Source: an uncultured Jannaschia sp. (GTDB taxonomy: Bacteria; Pseudomonadota; Alphaproteobacteria; Rhodobacterales; Rhodobacteraceae). Taken from it: 64,000 bases of DNA. The notes under the pieces were generated by a model, which was not told the DNA's origin, searched no databases, and saw only the letters and a program-made list of their open reading frames with translations. The position numbers were made by a program, and so were the translations under genes. The stretch covers positions 1 to 64,000 of the forward strand of contig CANLTZ010000019.1 in assembly GCA_947494145.1 (NCBI GenBank). The letters are read 5' to 3'. Shown here one piece after another: positions 49,940 to 58,995 of the stretch (its first letter is position 1; each line of letters begins with the position of its first letter).

Positions 49940-50742
49940 CGCGCGACCTTCGGGTCTTGCTGGCCTCCGACGCCGTCACGTTGGGTACCTGGACCCAGAT
50001 TGCGGCACCTGAACTTATCGATCTGCTCGGTGCCAATGGCTTTGACTTCACGATTTTCGACACTCAGCACGGCCCGTTCGGAGTTGAGACGGCTGAACGT
50101 CTGGCACGTGCTGCCGATGCCAATGACATGGCCGCCGCGATCCGTCTGCCAACGCCAGACCCGGTGGTTATTATGAAGGCGCTGGATACGGGTATCCGAC
50201 ATGTCATCATTCCCAACGTGGAAACTGCGGACGAGGTCGCGCAGATCGTCGCCGCCACCCGCTTCGGTCCCGACGGGCTACGCGGGGCCTGCCCCTGCTG
50301 CCGATCAGGCGGGCACTACATTCGGGATTGGGAGCGCTACGTGGCCGATGAAGAACGCCGCACCGGCGCCATCGCCCTGGTCGAAACGGCTGCGGGCGCC
50401 CGAAACATCCAAGCCATCGCAGCAACAGAGGGCCTTGCAGCGCTGATGGTCGGTCCCTTCGATCTTTCGGTGTCATTGGGCCATCGCGGCGACTGGCGTC
50501 ACCCAGACGTGGCCGACGCCGTTTCGCGCATGGTGGCTGCGGCTGCGGCGAACGGACTGCCCATTATGATGCCGATTTTCGCCCCAACGCCAGAGGAATG
50601 CCAGGCCATGCTGGATCACTGGACCAATCGGGGCGTCCGGTGCTTTGTGCTTGGTTCAGACAAGATCCTGATTGCCGAAGCTTTTGCAGGGTGGTCGCGT
50701 GCGTTGCGCTTTGCCGACCTGGCTCCGCATCATTCGATGTAA
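49936..50742 (+). CDS. HpcH/HpaI family class II aldolase
   Basis: 268 aa TIM barrel. It starts MTRDLRVLLASDAVTLGTWT. The metal/ligand-binding strand is FDFTIFDTQHGPFGVETAER, where most homologues have an acidic residue instead of Gln in 'D.EHGP'. The central AAAIRLPTPDPVVIMKALDT segment and the loop GLRGACPCCRSGGHYI follow; the barrel closes near LVETAAGARNIQAIA and ALMVGPFDLSVSLG. Members cleave 2-keto-4-hydroxy acids into pyruvate (or oxaloacetate) plus an aldehyde. It is the last gene of the BKACE operon. Confidence 0.88.
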   Translation: MTRDLRVLLASDAVTLGTWTQIAAPELIDLLGANGFDFTIFDTQHGPFGVETAERLARAADANDMAAAIRLPTPDPVVIMKALDTGIRHVIIPNVETADEVAQIVAATRFGPDGLRGACPCCRSGGHYIRDWERYVADEERRTGAIALVETAAGARNIQAIAATEGLAALMVGPFDLSVSLGHRGDWRHPDVADAVSRMVAAAAANGLPIMMPIFAPTPEECQAMLDHWTNRGVRCFVLGSDKILIAEAFAGWSRALRFADLAPHHSM

Positions 50743-50848
50743 TGCCGTTCTGCGGGAATGCGTTGAACCTAGCTTGCCGTCGCCCCCTTGTCGTGTCCGC
50801 TGGACATTGAAACCCAGCACGACGGGACAGTTGCCACGTAAGGGCGGC

Positions 50849-51811
50849 TCAGGTCTGCGCAACGACCGTGCGATCTCGAAACTGCGGAATTTCTCTTTCC
50901 AGTTCAACGGCGAGCGTCTCAAAGGACTTCTCAAGATGGGCGCGCATTCGTGCGGCCAAGCGCGTTTCCGGGACATCCCCGCGTTTCAGGATCCCCACAT
51001 ATCGTGACGGGCCCGGCAGATCGAGCTGCAGAGACGTGACATCGTGATGCTTCGACATCGTATGCGTGACGCTTTCGGGCAGGATCGAAAGGCAATCCGT
51101 GGTTTCCAGATAAGTGCGGATGCCCGCAGATGTCCCGCTGCGGAAGCGGATTGACGCGGTTGTACCACCAAGGCGTGCGAGGCTGGCGCGCAAGTCCCGC
51201 TCAAGCGGGCTGTCGCGTGGCGGTGAAACCCAACCATAGTCCCGGATCGCCGAAAGTTGCAGATCCGGCACGCGGGTCAGGGGGTGGTTGAGACGGCAGG
51301 CGATGACGTTGCGCGACGAAATCAGGGGCAGGAAGTCGATGCCTTCCTCCTCGATATCGGTAACGGCGCAAAGCGCCAGATCCACCTTCCGCGTTCGAAC
51401 AAGGGCCATAGCCTCGCTGACATAGCCAGGCTGCATATGGATCTCGACGGCTGGGTGCTTGGCGTGGAAGCTGGCGAACATCGGCGTCACGACATGGTCC
51501 ATAACGAGCGGCGGCCCCATGATCCGCAGCACCCCGGCCGTGCCTGCGCGCATTCGTTCGATCTTTAGCGCGGCCTGGTCGCGGGCGAACAGGATGGCCG
51601 AACCCTCCTCCGCCAAGGCTTCGCCGAGGGCCGTCGCCTCGACCGGCCGCACAGACCTGTCGAAGAGCGGGATGCCGAGGCGGGCCTCCAACGCGGTGAT
51701 GTCGCGGGAGATTGCGGGTTGCGAACTGCCCAGGCGGGCGGCCGCGCCCGCGAAGCTGCCAGCATCTACAATTGCGGCAACTTGCATAAGGTGTCTGGGT
51801 TCTATCTGCAT
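50849..51811 (-). CDS. LysR-family transcriptional regulator
   Basis: 320 aa. The N-terminal winged helix-turn-helix reads MQIEPRHLMQVAAIVDAGSF and GSSQPAISRDITALEARLGI; the effector domain covers ~90-300 with HPAVEIHMQPGYVSEAMALV. It is divergent from the Liv-type ABC/hydroxylase operon, whose induction it probably controls. A perfect inverted repeat of the T-N11-A type overlaps its own start codon. Confidence 0.92.
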   Translation of the reverse strand: MQIEPRHLMQVAAIVDAGSFAGAAARLGSSQPAISRDITALEARLGIPLFDRSVRPVEATALGEALAEEGSAILFARDQAALKIERMRAGTAGVLRIMGPPLVMDHVVTPMFASFHAKHPAVEIHMQPGYVSEAMALVRTRKVDLALCAVTDIEEEGIDFLPLISSRNVIACRLNHPLTRVPDLQLSAIRDYGWVSPPRDSPLERDLRASLARLGGTTASIRFRSGTSAGIRTYLETTDCLSILPESVTHTMSKHHDVTSLQLDLPGPSRYVGILKRGDVPETRLAARMRAHLEKSFETLAVELEREIPQFRDRTVVAQT

Positions 51812-51856
51812 ATCAACTCGATATGTTGCATGCCCAGATTCATATTTCCAGGCATG
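51809..51856. promoter_or_regulatory. LysR-box region between lysR and the Liv operon
   Basis: CATATC-AACTC-GATATG (51809-51825) is a perfect inverted repeat containing a T-N11-A core and overlapping the lysR start codon. A second pair, CATGCC (51829-51834) and GGCATG (51851-51856) with a 16-bp spacer, lies next to it. This arrangement resembles the recognition and activation sites of LysR-type regulators. Confidence 0.55.
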
Positions 51857-51924
51857 TCTTCCCTTGTGTCATGTTGCGCGAAGGGAGGGGCCCCAACGTT
51901 CGCGGGGCCGGGAGGAGATATACC

Positions 51925-53190
51925 ATGTCCATGAACCGACGCCGTCTGATTCAGACGGCTTCCGCCGGCGGGCTTCTGGCCGCATCTGGTCTGGCCGCAC
52001 CCGCACTTGCCCAAGGGGCGCGCATCCGTATCGGATACGTCAGCCCCCAATCGGGCCCGCTGGCGGCCTTTTCGGAAGCGGACCAATTCGTCATCGATGC
52101 TTTTGCGGCGGCGACGGGCGACACGTTTGAAGTCATCGTCAAGGACAGCCAGTCGAACCCAAACCGTGCCGCGGACGTGGCACAGGAACTGATCATCGAC
52201 GACGCGGTGTCGATGATCCTGGTCGCGTCCACACCCGAGACGACCAACCCGGTCGCGACGGTCGCTGAAAGCGAAGGCATCCCCGTGCTGTCCACGACCG
52301 CCCCATGGCAACCGTGGTTCATCGGCCAGCAGGGCAATCCGACCGATCCGGGAAGCTGGCGGCCCTTCGACTACGCGTTTCACTATTTCTGGGGTCTGGA
52401 AGACGTCATCGCCGTCTTCGCCGCCATGTGGGACCAGTTCGACACGAATGGCCAGGTGGGCGGTCTGTTCCCCAACGATGGCGACGGCAATGCTTGGGGC
52501 GATCCGGTCAATGGTCTGCCACCCGCCATGTCCGAACGGGGCTACACGATTGTGGATCCGGGCCGGTATCAGAACCTTACCGACGATTTCACCGCCCAGA
52601 TCAACGCTTTCAAAGCCGCCAATGCGGAGATCCTGACCGGCGTGGTGATCCCGCCGGATTTCACCACCTTCTGGAACCAGGCCAAGCAACAGGGCTTCAA
52701 CCCCAAGGCAGCCAGTATCGGCAAGGCAATCCTGTTCCCGCAGTCTTTGGAGGCGTTGGGCGAAAGCGGTCACAACCTGTCATCCGAGGTCTGGTGGACG
52801 CCGACGCATCCGTTCAGCTCCTCCCTGACAGGTCAAAGCGCGGCAGAGATGGCCGCGGCCTTCACGCAGGCGACGGGGCGACCTTGGACGCAGCCCATCG
52901 GGTTCGTCCATTCGCTGTTCGAGATGGCGGCGGATGTCATGGGCCGCGTGGACGATGCCGACGACCCGGACGCGGTGGCCGAGGCCATCGCCGCCACCGA
53001 GTTGGAAACCATTGTCGGCCGCATCGCCTTTGACGGCGCAGGCCTGCCTCCTTTCGCGGCGACGAACGTGGCCAAGACGCCCCTGGTGGGCGGGCAATGG
53101 CGGCTGAACGACGGCGTGTGGGACCTGGTCGTGGTGGATAATTCGACCGCGCCGCAGATCCCGACCGGCGGCCGGATGCAACCGCTCTAG
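51925..53190 (+). CDS. Liv-type ABC transporter substrate-binding protein (Tat signal)
   Basis: 421 aa. The N-terminus MSMNRRRLIQTASAGGLLAA is a twin-arginine-type signal, cut after ALAQG. The periplasmic-binding type 1 fold follows: IRIGYVSPQSGPLAAFSEAD and VIVKDSQSNPNRAADVAQEL. Such proteins bind branched-chain amino acids, amides or aromatic acids. Proximity to a phenolic hydroxylase suggests an aromatic or related ligand; this is inference. GGAGGAG precedes ATG 51925. Confidence 0.9.
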   Translation: MSMNRRRLIQTASAGGLLAASGLAAPALAQGARIRIGYVSPQSGPLAAFSEADQFVIDAFAAATGDTFEVIVKDSQSNPNRAADVAQELIIDDAVSMILVASTPETTNPVATVAESEGIPVLSTTAPWQPWFIGQQGNPTDPGSWRPFDYAFHYFWGLEDVIAVFAAMWDQFDTNGQVGGLFPNDGDGNAWGDPVNGLPPAMSERGYTIVDPGRYQNLTDDFTAQINAFKAANAEILTGVVIPPDFTTFWNQAKQQGFNPKAASIGKAILFPQSLEALGESGHNLSSEVWWTPTHPFSSSLTGQSAAEMAAAFTQATGRPWTQPIGFVHSLFEMAADVMGRVDDADDPDAVAEAIAATELETIVGRIAFDGAGLPPFAATNVAKTPLVGGQWRLNDGVWDLVVVDNSTAPQIPTGGRMQPL

Positions 53191-53200
53191 GTCCGGCCCG

Positions 53201-53920
53201 ATGTCGATCCTCGCCCTCCAAGGCGTGAGCAAGCGGTATGGCGCGCTCACGGTCACCGACGACGTGTCCTTCGCCGTGCCCGAGGGGCAGGCCTTGGGCA
53301 TCATCGGGCCCAATGGCGCAGGCAAGTCCACGCTGTTCAATCTGATCACCGGCAACGTTCCAGTCGACGCAGGGTCGATCATGTTCGACGGACAGGACGT
53401 GACCCGCACGCCGGCGCGGCAGAGGTGCCTGGCGGGAATCGGGCGGAGCTTTCAGATCCCGCAGCCATTCAGCGCGCTGACCGTGTTCGAAAACCTCTGC
53501 GTCGCTGCCGCCTTCGGGCGCGATCTGCCGGAACGCGCCGTGGCCGAGGACTGCGCGACAGTGTTGGAGCGGACTGGCCTGATCGGGCGGGCCAATGCGC
53601 CAGCCGGTGGGCTGTCCCTACTGGAACGCAAGCGGCTGGAGCTTGCGCGCGCGCTGGCGACGCACCCACGGCTGCTACTGCTCGATGAGATCGCGGGCGG
53701 GCTGACGGATGGGGAATGCGCGTCGCTGATCGACACTATCCTGGAGATCAAGGCGGCGGGCACAACCATCGTCTGGATCGAGCATGTGCTGCACGCGCTG
53801 ACAGCCGTGGTGGACCGGCTGCTGGTTCTGGATTTCGGCCGGATTATCGGGATCGGCGATCCAGATGAGATCATGCAAAGCCCCGAAGTGCGCGAGATAT
53901 ATCTGGGGATCGAGGCATGA
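53201..53920 (+). CDS. livG: Liv-type ABC transporter ATP-binding protein (LivG)
   Basis: 239 aa. Walker A GPNGAGKSTLFNLI (~36-49); Q-loop region GRSFQIPQPFSALTVFENL; Walker B LLLLDEIAGGLTDGE; H-loop IEHVLHAL. The signature motif reads LSLLERKRLELARALAT, with the canonical SGG-Q replaced by SLLER, as is common in LivG. It is the first of the two ATPases and overlaps livF (ATGA). Confidence 0.93.
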   Translation: MSILALQGVSKRYGALTVTDDVSFAVPEGQALGIIGPNGAGKSTLFNLITGNVPVDAGSIMFDGQDVTRTPARQRCLAGIGRSFQIPQPFSALTVFENLCVAAAFGRDLPERAVAEDCATVLERTGLIGRANAPAGGLSLLERKRLELARALATHPRLLLLDEIAGGLTDGECASLIDTILEIKAAGTTIVWIEHVLHALTAVVDRLLVLDFGRIIGIGDPDEIMQSPEVREIYLGIEA

Positions 53921-54627
53921 CCGCGCTTCTCGAGACAAGCGGGCTGAAGGCTGGCTATGGTGACTTCCAGGCCCTCTGGGGCGTGGACATCACCCTGGCC
54001 GAAGGGGGCTGTGCCGCGATCATCGGCGCCAACGGCGCGGGCAAGACGACCCTGATGCGGGCGATCACCGGGGTTCTGCCCTGCGCGCCGGGCATGGTCC
54101 GACTGGACGGGGCCAAAATCGGTGGCCAATCCGTCGATGCCATTGCCAAGCTGGGCATTGCCATGGTGCCTGAGGGTCGGAAGCTGTTCCCATCGCTCTC
54201 GGTCGAAGAAAACCTGCGGATCGGAGCTTACGCCGGACGCAGCGGGCCTTGGACGCTGGAGGCGGTTTTCGAGCTCTTTCCCATTCTGCGCGAGAAGCGC
54301 GCCGTGCCCGGCACCTCCCTATCGGGGGGACAACAGCAGATGGTGGCCATTGGCCGGGCGCTGATGGCCAACCCGCGCGTGCTGCTCTGCGACGAGATCA
54401 GCCTGGGCCTCGCGCCCGTCGTCATCCGCGACATCTACAAGGCGCTGCCGCGCATTCGCGAAGCCGGCGCCAGCGTGATTGTGGTCGAACAGGACATCGC
54501 TCAGGCCATGGCCGTCGCAGACGAGGTGCATTGCATGATCGAGGGTCGGATCACGCTATCCGGCGCCCCTGGCGATCTCTCTCGTGACGACATCCACGCG
54601 GCCTATTTCGGGGTGGCCGAGACATGA
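53917..54627 (+). CDS. livF: Liv-type ABC transporter ATP-binding protein (LivF)
   Basis: 236 aa. Walker A GANGAGKTTLMRAI; LivF-type GIAMVPEGRKLFPSLSVEEN; signature LSGGQQQMVAIGRALM; Walker B VLLCDEISLGLAP. The stop overlaps the livH start (ATGA). Confidence 0.94.
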   Translation: MTALLETSGLKAGYGDFQALWGVDITLAEGGCAAIIGANGAGKTTLMRAITGVLPCAPGMVRLDGAKIGGQSVDAIAKLGIAMVPEGRKLFPSLSVEENLRIGAYAGRSGPWTLEAVFELFPILREKRAVPGTSLSGGQQQMVAIGRALMANPRVLLCDEISLGLAPVVIRDIYKALPRIREAGASVIVVEQDIAQAMAVADEVHCMIEGRITLSGAPGDLSRDDIHAAYFGVAET

Positions 54628-55487
54628 TCTGGGTCGACACAATTCTGCAAGGGGTCCTGCTGGGCGGGCTTTACGCACTCTTCGCCGCGGGGCTGAGTTT
54701 GGTGTTCGGAATCATGCGGCTCGTGAACCTGGCCCATGGCGATCTGATCGTCCTGGCTGCTTATCTGATCCTCGGGGTGACGACACTGCTGGGGTTGCAT
54801 CCTTTCCTGGCCGTTTTCCTGGCCGTGCCGCTGATGTTCGGCATCGGCTATGCGCTGCAACTTGGCGTCCTGAACAGAGTTCTGGGCGACGATATCCTTC
54901 CGCCGCTATTGGTCACGTTCGGTCTGTCCATCGTGCTTCAGAACGTTCTGCTTGAAACGGCTTCTGCCGACAGTCGCCGCCTTCCGGCTGGCGAGACAGC
55001 AGTCGAGGCATTGAACCTGGGCCCGGTGACCGTGGGCCTGCTGCCCTTCCTCACCTTCGCCAGCGCCATCGCGGTGATCGCGGCGCTGCAATATCTGTTC
55101 TACCGCACGGCGATGGGGCGCGCCTTCCGCGCCGTCTCCGACGACCCGGTGACGGCGTCGCTTATGGGGATCCGTCCCGCCTCGGTCTTCGCCCTGGCCA
55201 CCGGCATCGCCATGGTCGTCGTGACCATCGCAGCGCTCTATCTGGGTATGCGGGCAACCTTCGATCCCGCCATCGGGCCGTCGCGGTTGATCTACGCGTT
55301 CGAGGCGGTGATCATCGGCGGGCTCGGCTCGCTCTGGGGAACGTTGGCGGGCGGGGTTGTCATCGGCGTGGCGCAAACGGTCGGTGCCGCGATCAACCCG
55401 GAATGGCAAATCCTGGCAGGCCATGTGGCCTTTCTGGTGGTGTTGCTGATCCGTCCCCGCGGCCTCTTCCCGAGGGCAGTCGATTGA
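54624..55487 (+). CDS. livH: Liv-type ABC transporter permease (LivH)
   Basis: 287 aa with about eight hydrophobic helices. Landmarks are GLYALFAAGLSLVFGIMRLV at the N-terminus and the inner loop RAVSDDPVTASLMGIRPASV, followed by FEAVIIGGLGSLWGTLAGGV. It forms the heterodimeric pore with LivM. Its TGA overlaps the TTG start of livM. Confidence 0.93.
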   Translation: MIWVDTILQGVLLGGLYALFAAGLSLVFGIMRLVNLAHGDLIVLAAYLILGVTTLLGLHPFLAVFLAVPLMFGIGYALQLGVLNRVLGDDILPPLLVTFGLSIVLQNVLLETASADSRRLPAGETAVEALNLGPVTVGLLPFLTFASAIAVIAALQYLFYRTAMGRAFRAVSDDPVTASLMGIRPASVFALATGIAMVVVTIAALYLGMRATFDPAIGPSRLIYAFEAVIIGGLGSLWGTLAGGVVIGVAQTVGAAINPEWQILAGHVAFLVVLLIRPRGLFPRAVD

Positions 55488-56548
55488 GCGCCCCGGCCTA
55501 CACCGTTCGCACCGGCACGCGGGCATCGCGACTGTTCGGCTGGGGTCTGCTAGCCCTGCTGGTCGCCTTGGTCGCCGCCCCACTCTGGGCGGATCGGGGC
55601 ATGATCCAGGACTTGTTCTTCATCCTGACCATGCTGGTTCTCGCGCAGTTCTGGAACCTGCTGGCGGGCTATGGCGGGCTGATCTCCATCGGGCAGCAGG
55701 CCTTCGTGGGCCTCGGGGCCTATGCCATGTTCGGCGCAGTGATCGTCTGGGGCGTAAACCCGGTGCCCGCGATCCTTCTGGGCGGCGTGGCGGCCGTGTT
55801 GCTGGCTATCCCGACAGCGTTCTTCGCGTTCCGGTTGGTCGGCGCCTATTTCGCCATCGGCACCTGGGTCATCGCGGATATGGCCCGCCTGATTGTGTCG
55901 CAATGGCAGGTCGTGGGCGGCGGCACCGGCACGTCGCTGCCGCGCGAGGCGCGCGCCGATATGTGGGGCGTCGAAACCATCGCCGCCCTGTTCGATATGC
56001 GTGCAGCCGCCGCGCGGGATGTGTTGGCCTATTGGCTCGCGCTGGCTCTGGCCATCGCCACCGTCGCGGGCATCTACGCGCTTCTGCGGTCCCGCCAGGG
56101 TCTGGCCCTGGCCGCCGTGCGCGATAACGTGGAAGCGGCGGGGGCCGTGGGCGTTGACGCCAAGCGCATGCGCTGGTCCATCTTCCTGGTCGCGGCTTTC
56201 GGAACGGGTATCTGCGGCGCATTGATCTTCCTGCAGAACGCGCGCATTGCGCCCGACGCTGCCTTCTCGGTCGTCGATTGGATGGCCTACGTGATCTTCA
56301 TCGTGGTCATAGGCGGCATCGGCCGAATTGAAGGGCCCATTGTCGGCGTCCTGGTCTTCTTCGTGCTGCAATCGACGCTATCGCAGTTCGGCGCCTGGTA
56401 TCTAATGGCCTTGGGCCTGCTGGCCATCACCGTGATGCTGATCGCGCCCCGCGGGCTGTGGGGCGTCATTTCCGACCGCACCGGGCTGCAACTCTTCCCC
56501 ATCCAAAGACGCCTCTACGGCGGACGCATCGCGAAGGAGACGCCATGA
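55484..56548 (+). CDS. livM: Liv-type ABC transporter permease (LivM)
   Basis: 354 aa. TTG 55484 is proposed as the start because it overlaps the livH stop (TTGA), matching the coupling of every other junction in the operon. Hydrophobic helices fill most of the protein. FWNLLAGYGGLISIGQQAFV (~60-79) and LAAVRDNVEAAGAVGVDAKR (the ABC-contact loop) are typical of LivM. The final 'RRLYGGRIAKETP' is charged and cytoplasmic. Confidence 0.9.
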   Translation: MSAPAYTVRTGTRASRLFGWGLLALLVALVAAPLWADRGMIQDLFFILTMLVLAQFWNLLAGYGGLISIGQQAFVGLGAYAMFGAVIVWGVNPVPAILLGGVAAVLLAIPTAFFAFRLVGAYFAIGTWVIADMARLIVSQWQVVGGGTGTSLPREARADMWGVETIAALFDMRAAAARDVLAYWLALALAIATVAGIYALLRSRQGLALAAVRDNVEAAGAVGVDAKRMRWSIFLVAAFGTGICGALIFLQNARIAPDAAFSVVDWMAYVIFIVVIGGIGRIEGPIVGVLVFFVLQSTLSQFGAWYLMALGLLAITVMLIAPRGLWGVISDRTGLQLFPIQRRLYGGRIAKETP

Positions 56549-58302
56549 AAGCCGACATCACCACCGACGTCCTGATCATCGGAACCGGCCCGGCGGGCAG
56601 CGCGACAGCGGCGCTTCTGTCGACCTACGGGGTCGAGAACATGGCCGTGAACCGCTATCGCTGGCTGGCCAACACGCCCCGTGCCCATATCACCAACCAA
56701 CGCACCATGGAGGTGCTGCGCGATCTTGGCGAAGAGGTTGAGACGGAAGCTTATCAGCAGGCCACCCCAAAGGAGCTGATGGGCACGAACGTCTTCTGCA
56801 CGTCGCTCGCTGGCGAGGAACTGGGCCGGTTACGCACCTGGGGCACCGAGCCCGAGAGCATGGCCGCCCATCTGCGCGCCTCGCCCACAGCCATGAACGA
56901 CCTGCCGCAGACCTATATGGAGCCATTGCTTTTCAAGACGGCCTGTTCGCGCGGGACGCAGGCGCGCATGAGCATGGAGTATCTACGGCACGGCCAGGAT
57001 GCGGATGGCGTCACGACGATCTGCCTCGACCGCCTCACGGGGCAGGAGGTATCGATCCGGTCGCGCTACCTGATCGGCGCAGATGGCGGCAATTCCAAAG
57101 TGGCCGAAGATATTGGCGTGCCCATCGAGGGCCAAATGGGCGTCGGCGGGTCGATCAATTTTCTCTTTGATGCGGATCTCAGCAGATACGTCGCCCACCG
57201 GCCCAGCGTCCTTTACTGGGTGATGCAACCCGGCTCCAACGTAGGCGGGATTGGCATGGGCGTGGTGCGCATGGTCCGCCCCTGGAACAAGTGGTTGGCG
57301 ATCTGGGGTTACGACATCAACCAGCCCCGACCAGAGCTGACCGACGACGAGGCGGCGGAAATCATTCGCTCACTCGTCGGGGACCCCCAGCTGGACGTGG
57401 CCGTGACTGGCGTGAGCTATTGGACGGTGAACGACGCTTGGGCCACGCATATGCAAAAGGACCGCGTCTTCATCATGGGCGACGCGGCGCACCGGCACCC
57501 GCCCTCGAATGGTTTGGGTTCGAACACATCGATCCAGGACGGATTCAACCTCGCCTGGAAGCTGGCCGCCGTTCTGCGTGGCGAGGCGGGGCCGGGTCTG
57601 CTCGAGACCTATTCCCAGGAACGCGCCCCCATCGCCGCGCAGATCGTGCGGCGCGCAAACCAGTCGTTGGGAGAGTTCGGGCCGATCTTCCAGGCCCTGG
57701 GGATGGGCGAAGAGGTGAGCCAAGCCGCCCTAGAGAAGAACCTCGACCACCTCGCGTCCGAAGGCGGCGAGGCGATGCGTGCTGCCCTGCGTGAAGCCAT
57801 CGCCTTCAAGAAGTACGAGTTCGACGCCCACGGGGTGGAGATGAACCACCGCTATGCATCCGATGCCGTGCTGTCAGATGGCGCGGCGCCCGCCTTTGAT
57901 AAGGACCCAGAGCTTCACTATCAGCCGACGACCTATCCGGGGGCGCGACTACCACATGTCTGGCTGGAAGACGCGGGCGGCAACAAGCTGTCCACTTTGG
58001 ACGCCACCGGCGGCGGACGCTTCGTTCTCTTGACCGGGATCAGCGGTCGGGCCTGGCAGGCGGCTGCCGACACAATCCGCCAAGCCGGTGGGCCGACCAT
58101 CGATGTGAAGGTCATCGGCCCGCGCCAAGCGCTGCGCGACCCTGGCGGAGACTGGGCCCGTGCGCGCGAAGTGGATGATGACGGCGCTATTCTGGTGCGG
58201 CCCGACCATCATGTGGCGTGGCGGTCCATGGGACTGCCAGAGGATCCGCACGGCATTTTGGACGCGGCCTGCCGGTCGCTTCTGTCCAGGCCGGGTGCCT
58301 GA
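56545..58302 (+). CDS. FAD-dependent aromatic hydroxylase, TfdB/MhpA-like
   Basis: 585 aa. FAD-binding GxGxxG motif in VLIIGTGPAGSATAALLSTY (~8-27); the conserved second-dinucleotide DG motif in YLIGADGGNSKVAEDIGVPI; and the GD motif VFIMGDAAHRHPPSNGLGSN. The C-terminal ~180 residues form the thioredoxin-like tail seen in phenol hydroxylases. Similarity in layout is to 2,4-dichlorophenol 6-monooxygenase and related group A flavoprotein hydroxylases, which add an ortho hydroxyl to phenols using NAD(P)H. It is coupled to livM (ATGA), suggesting that the imported compound is its substrate. The convergent operon encodes a matching ring-cleavage dioxygenase. Confidence 0.9.
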   Translation: MKADITTDVLIIGTGPAGSATAALLSTYGVENMAVNRYRWLANTPRAHITNQRTMEVLRDLGEEVETEAYQQATPKELMGTNVFCTSLAGEELGRLRTWGTEPESMAAHLRASPTAMNDLPQTYMEPLLFKTACSRGTQARMSMEYLRHGQDADGVTTICLDRLTGQEVSIRSRYLIGADGGNSKVAEDIGVPIEGQMGVGGSINFLFDADLSRYVAHRPSVLYWVMQPGSNVGGIGMGVVRMVRPWNKWLAIWGYDINQPRPELTDDEAAEIIRSLVGDPQLDVAVTGVSYWTVNDAWATHMQKDRVFIMGDAAHRHPPSNGLGSNTSIQDGFNLAWKLAAVLRGEAGPGLLETYSQERAPIAAQIVRRANQSLGEFGPIFQALGMGEEVSQAALEKNLDHLASEGGEAMRAALREAIAFKKYEFDAHGVEMNHRYASDAVLSDGAAPAFDKDPELHYQPTTYPGARLPHVWLEDAGGNKLSTLDATGGGRFVLLTGISGRAWQAAADTIRQAGGPTIDVKVIGPRQALRDPGGDWARAREVDDDGAILVRPDHHVAWRSMGLPEDPHGILDAACRSLLSRPGA

Positions 58303-58303
58303 C

Positions 58304-58337
58304 TGGCCCATCGCCGACAATCGGATCCGCTGGGCCA
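58304..58337. terminator. Nested hairpin between convergent operons
   Basis: Outer arms TGGCCCA (58304-58310) and TGGGCCA (58331-58337) enclose an inner CCGA-CAA-TCGG stem. It lies between the hydroxylase and GST stop codons. No U-tract is present, so it is a possible bidirectional terminator only. Confidence 0.4.
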
Positions 58338-58350
58338 CGGGCGGACCCGG

Positions 58351-58995
58351 CTATCGGACGTTCTGCCAAAGGCGGTCTTCGCCGTCGCGGACGACATCGA
58401 AGGCTGGCCGCGCGGCGATGCGGGCCATCCACTCAGCCACCGGGGATGGCACGTCGACACCCAATTCCATGCGAGATAACCGAGAGACGGCGACCGCGAG
58501 CGGGATGTCGGCCAGGGTCATACGATCACCGACCACCCAACCACCATTGCCAACTGCATCGGCAAGCCGGGCGAACGTGACGTCAATCTGCGTCAGCGCA
58601 GTCTTCGCTTCTGGGGCATCCAGGGAAAGGCTGCGATCCCGCACATGGCCTAGAAATAGCAGCCGGATCGGCGGCCACGCGGTTGTCGCTTGCCAATCGA
58701 GCCACCGGTCAACCCGCGACCGTGCGGCCGGGTCGCGCGGCCACAAGGCTTCGGCGCGGAACCGATCCCCCAAATAGCGAAGGACAGTGTGGCTTTCCCA
58801 AACGCTTAGCGCGCCGTCTTGCAGGACAGGGATGGTCCCGTTCGGGTTCAGTGCGCGAAAGCTCGGGTCGTCCAGGCCGCCATGGGGGCCGCCCACGATG
58901 CGATGTTCGAAGGCGACGCCCAGTTCAGTCAGCAGCCAAAGCACTTTCTGCACGTTGGTCGACGTTGGGCGGCCCCATAGGACGAGCCCGGTCAC
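58351..58995 (-). CDS. Glutathione S-transferase
   Basis: 214 aa. GTG 58995 is taken as the start because it overlaps the preceding stop as GTGA and gives a normal N-terminus (TGLVLWGRPTSTNVQKVLWL). The thioredoxin-like GST domain has the glutathione-site Ser/Thr in RPTSTNVQK and the NPNGTIPVLQDGALSVWESH block (cis-Pro and ES motif). The helical C-domain has GDRMTLADIPLAVAVSRLSR. In this operon it may act in maleylacetate/maleylpyruvate-type isomerisation or detoxify quinoid intermediates; that is inference. Confidence 0.9.
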   Translation of the reverse strand: MTGLVLWGRPTSTNVQKVLWLLTELGVAFEHRIVGGPHGGLDDPSFRALNPNGTIPVLQDGALSVWESHTVLRYLGDRFRAEALWPRDPAARSRVDRWLDWQATTAWPPIRLLFLGHVRDRSLSLDAPEAKTALTQIDVTFARLADAVGNGGWVVGDRMTLADIPLAVAVSRLSRMELGVDVPSPVAEWMARIAARPAFDVVRDGEDRLWQNVR

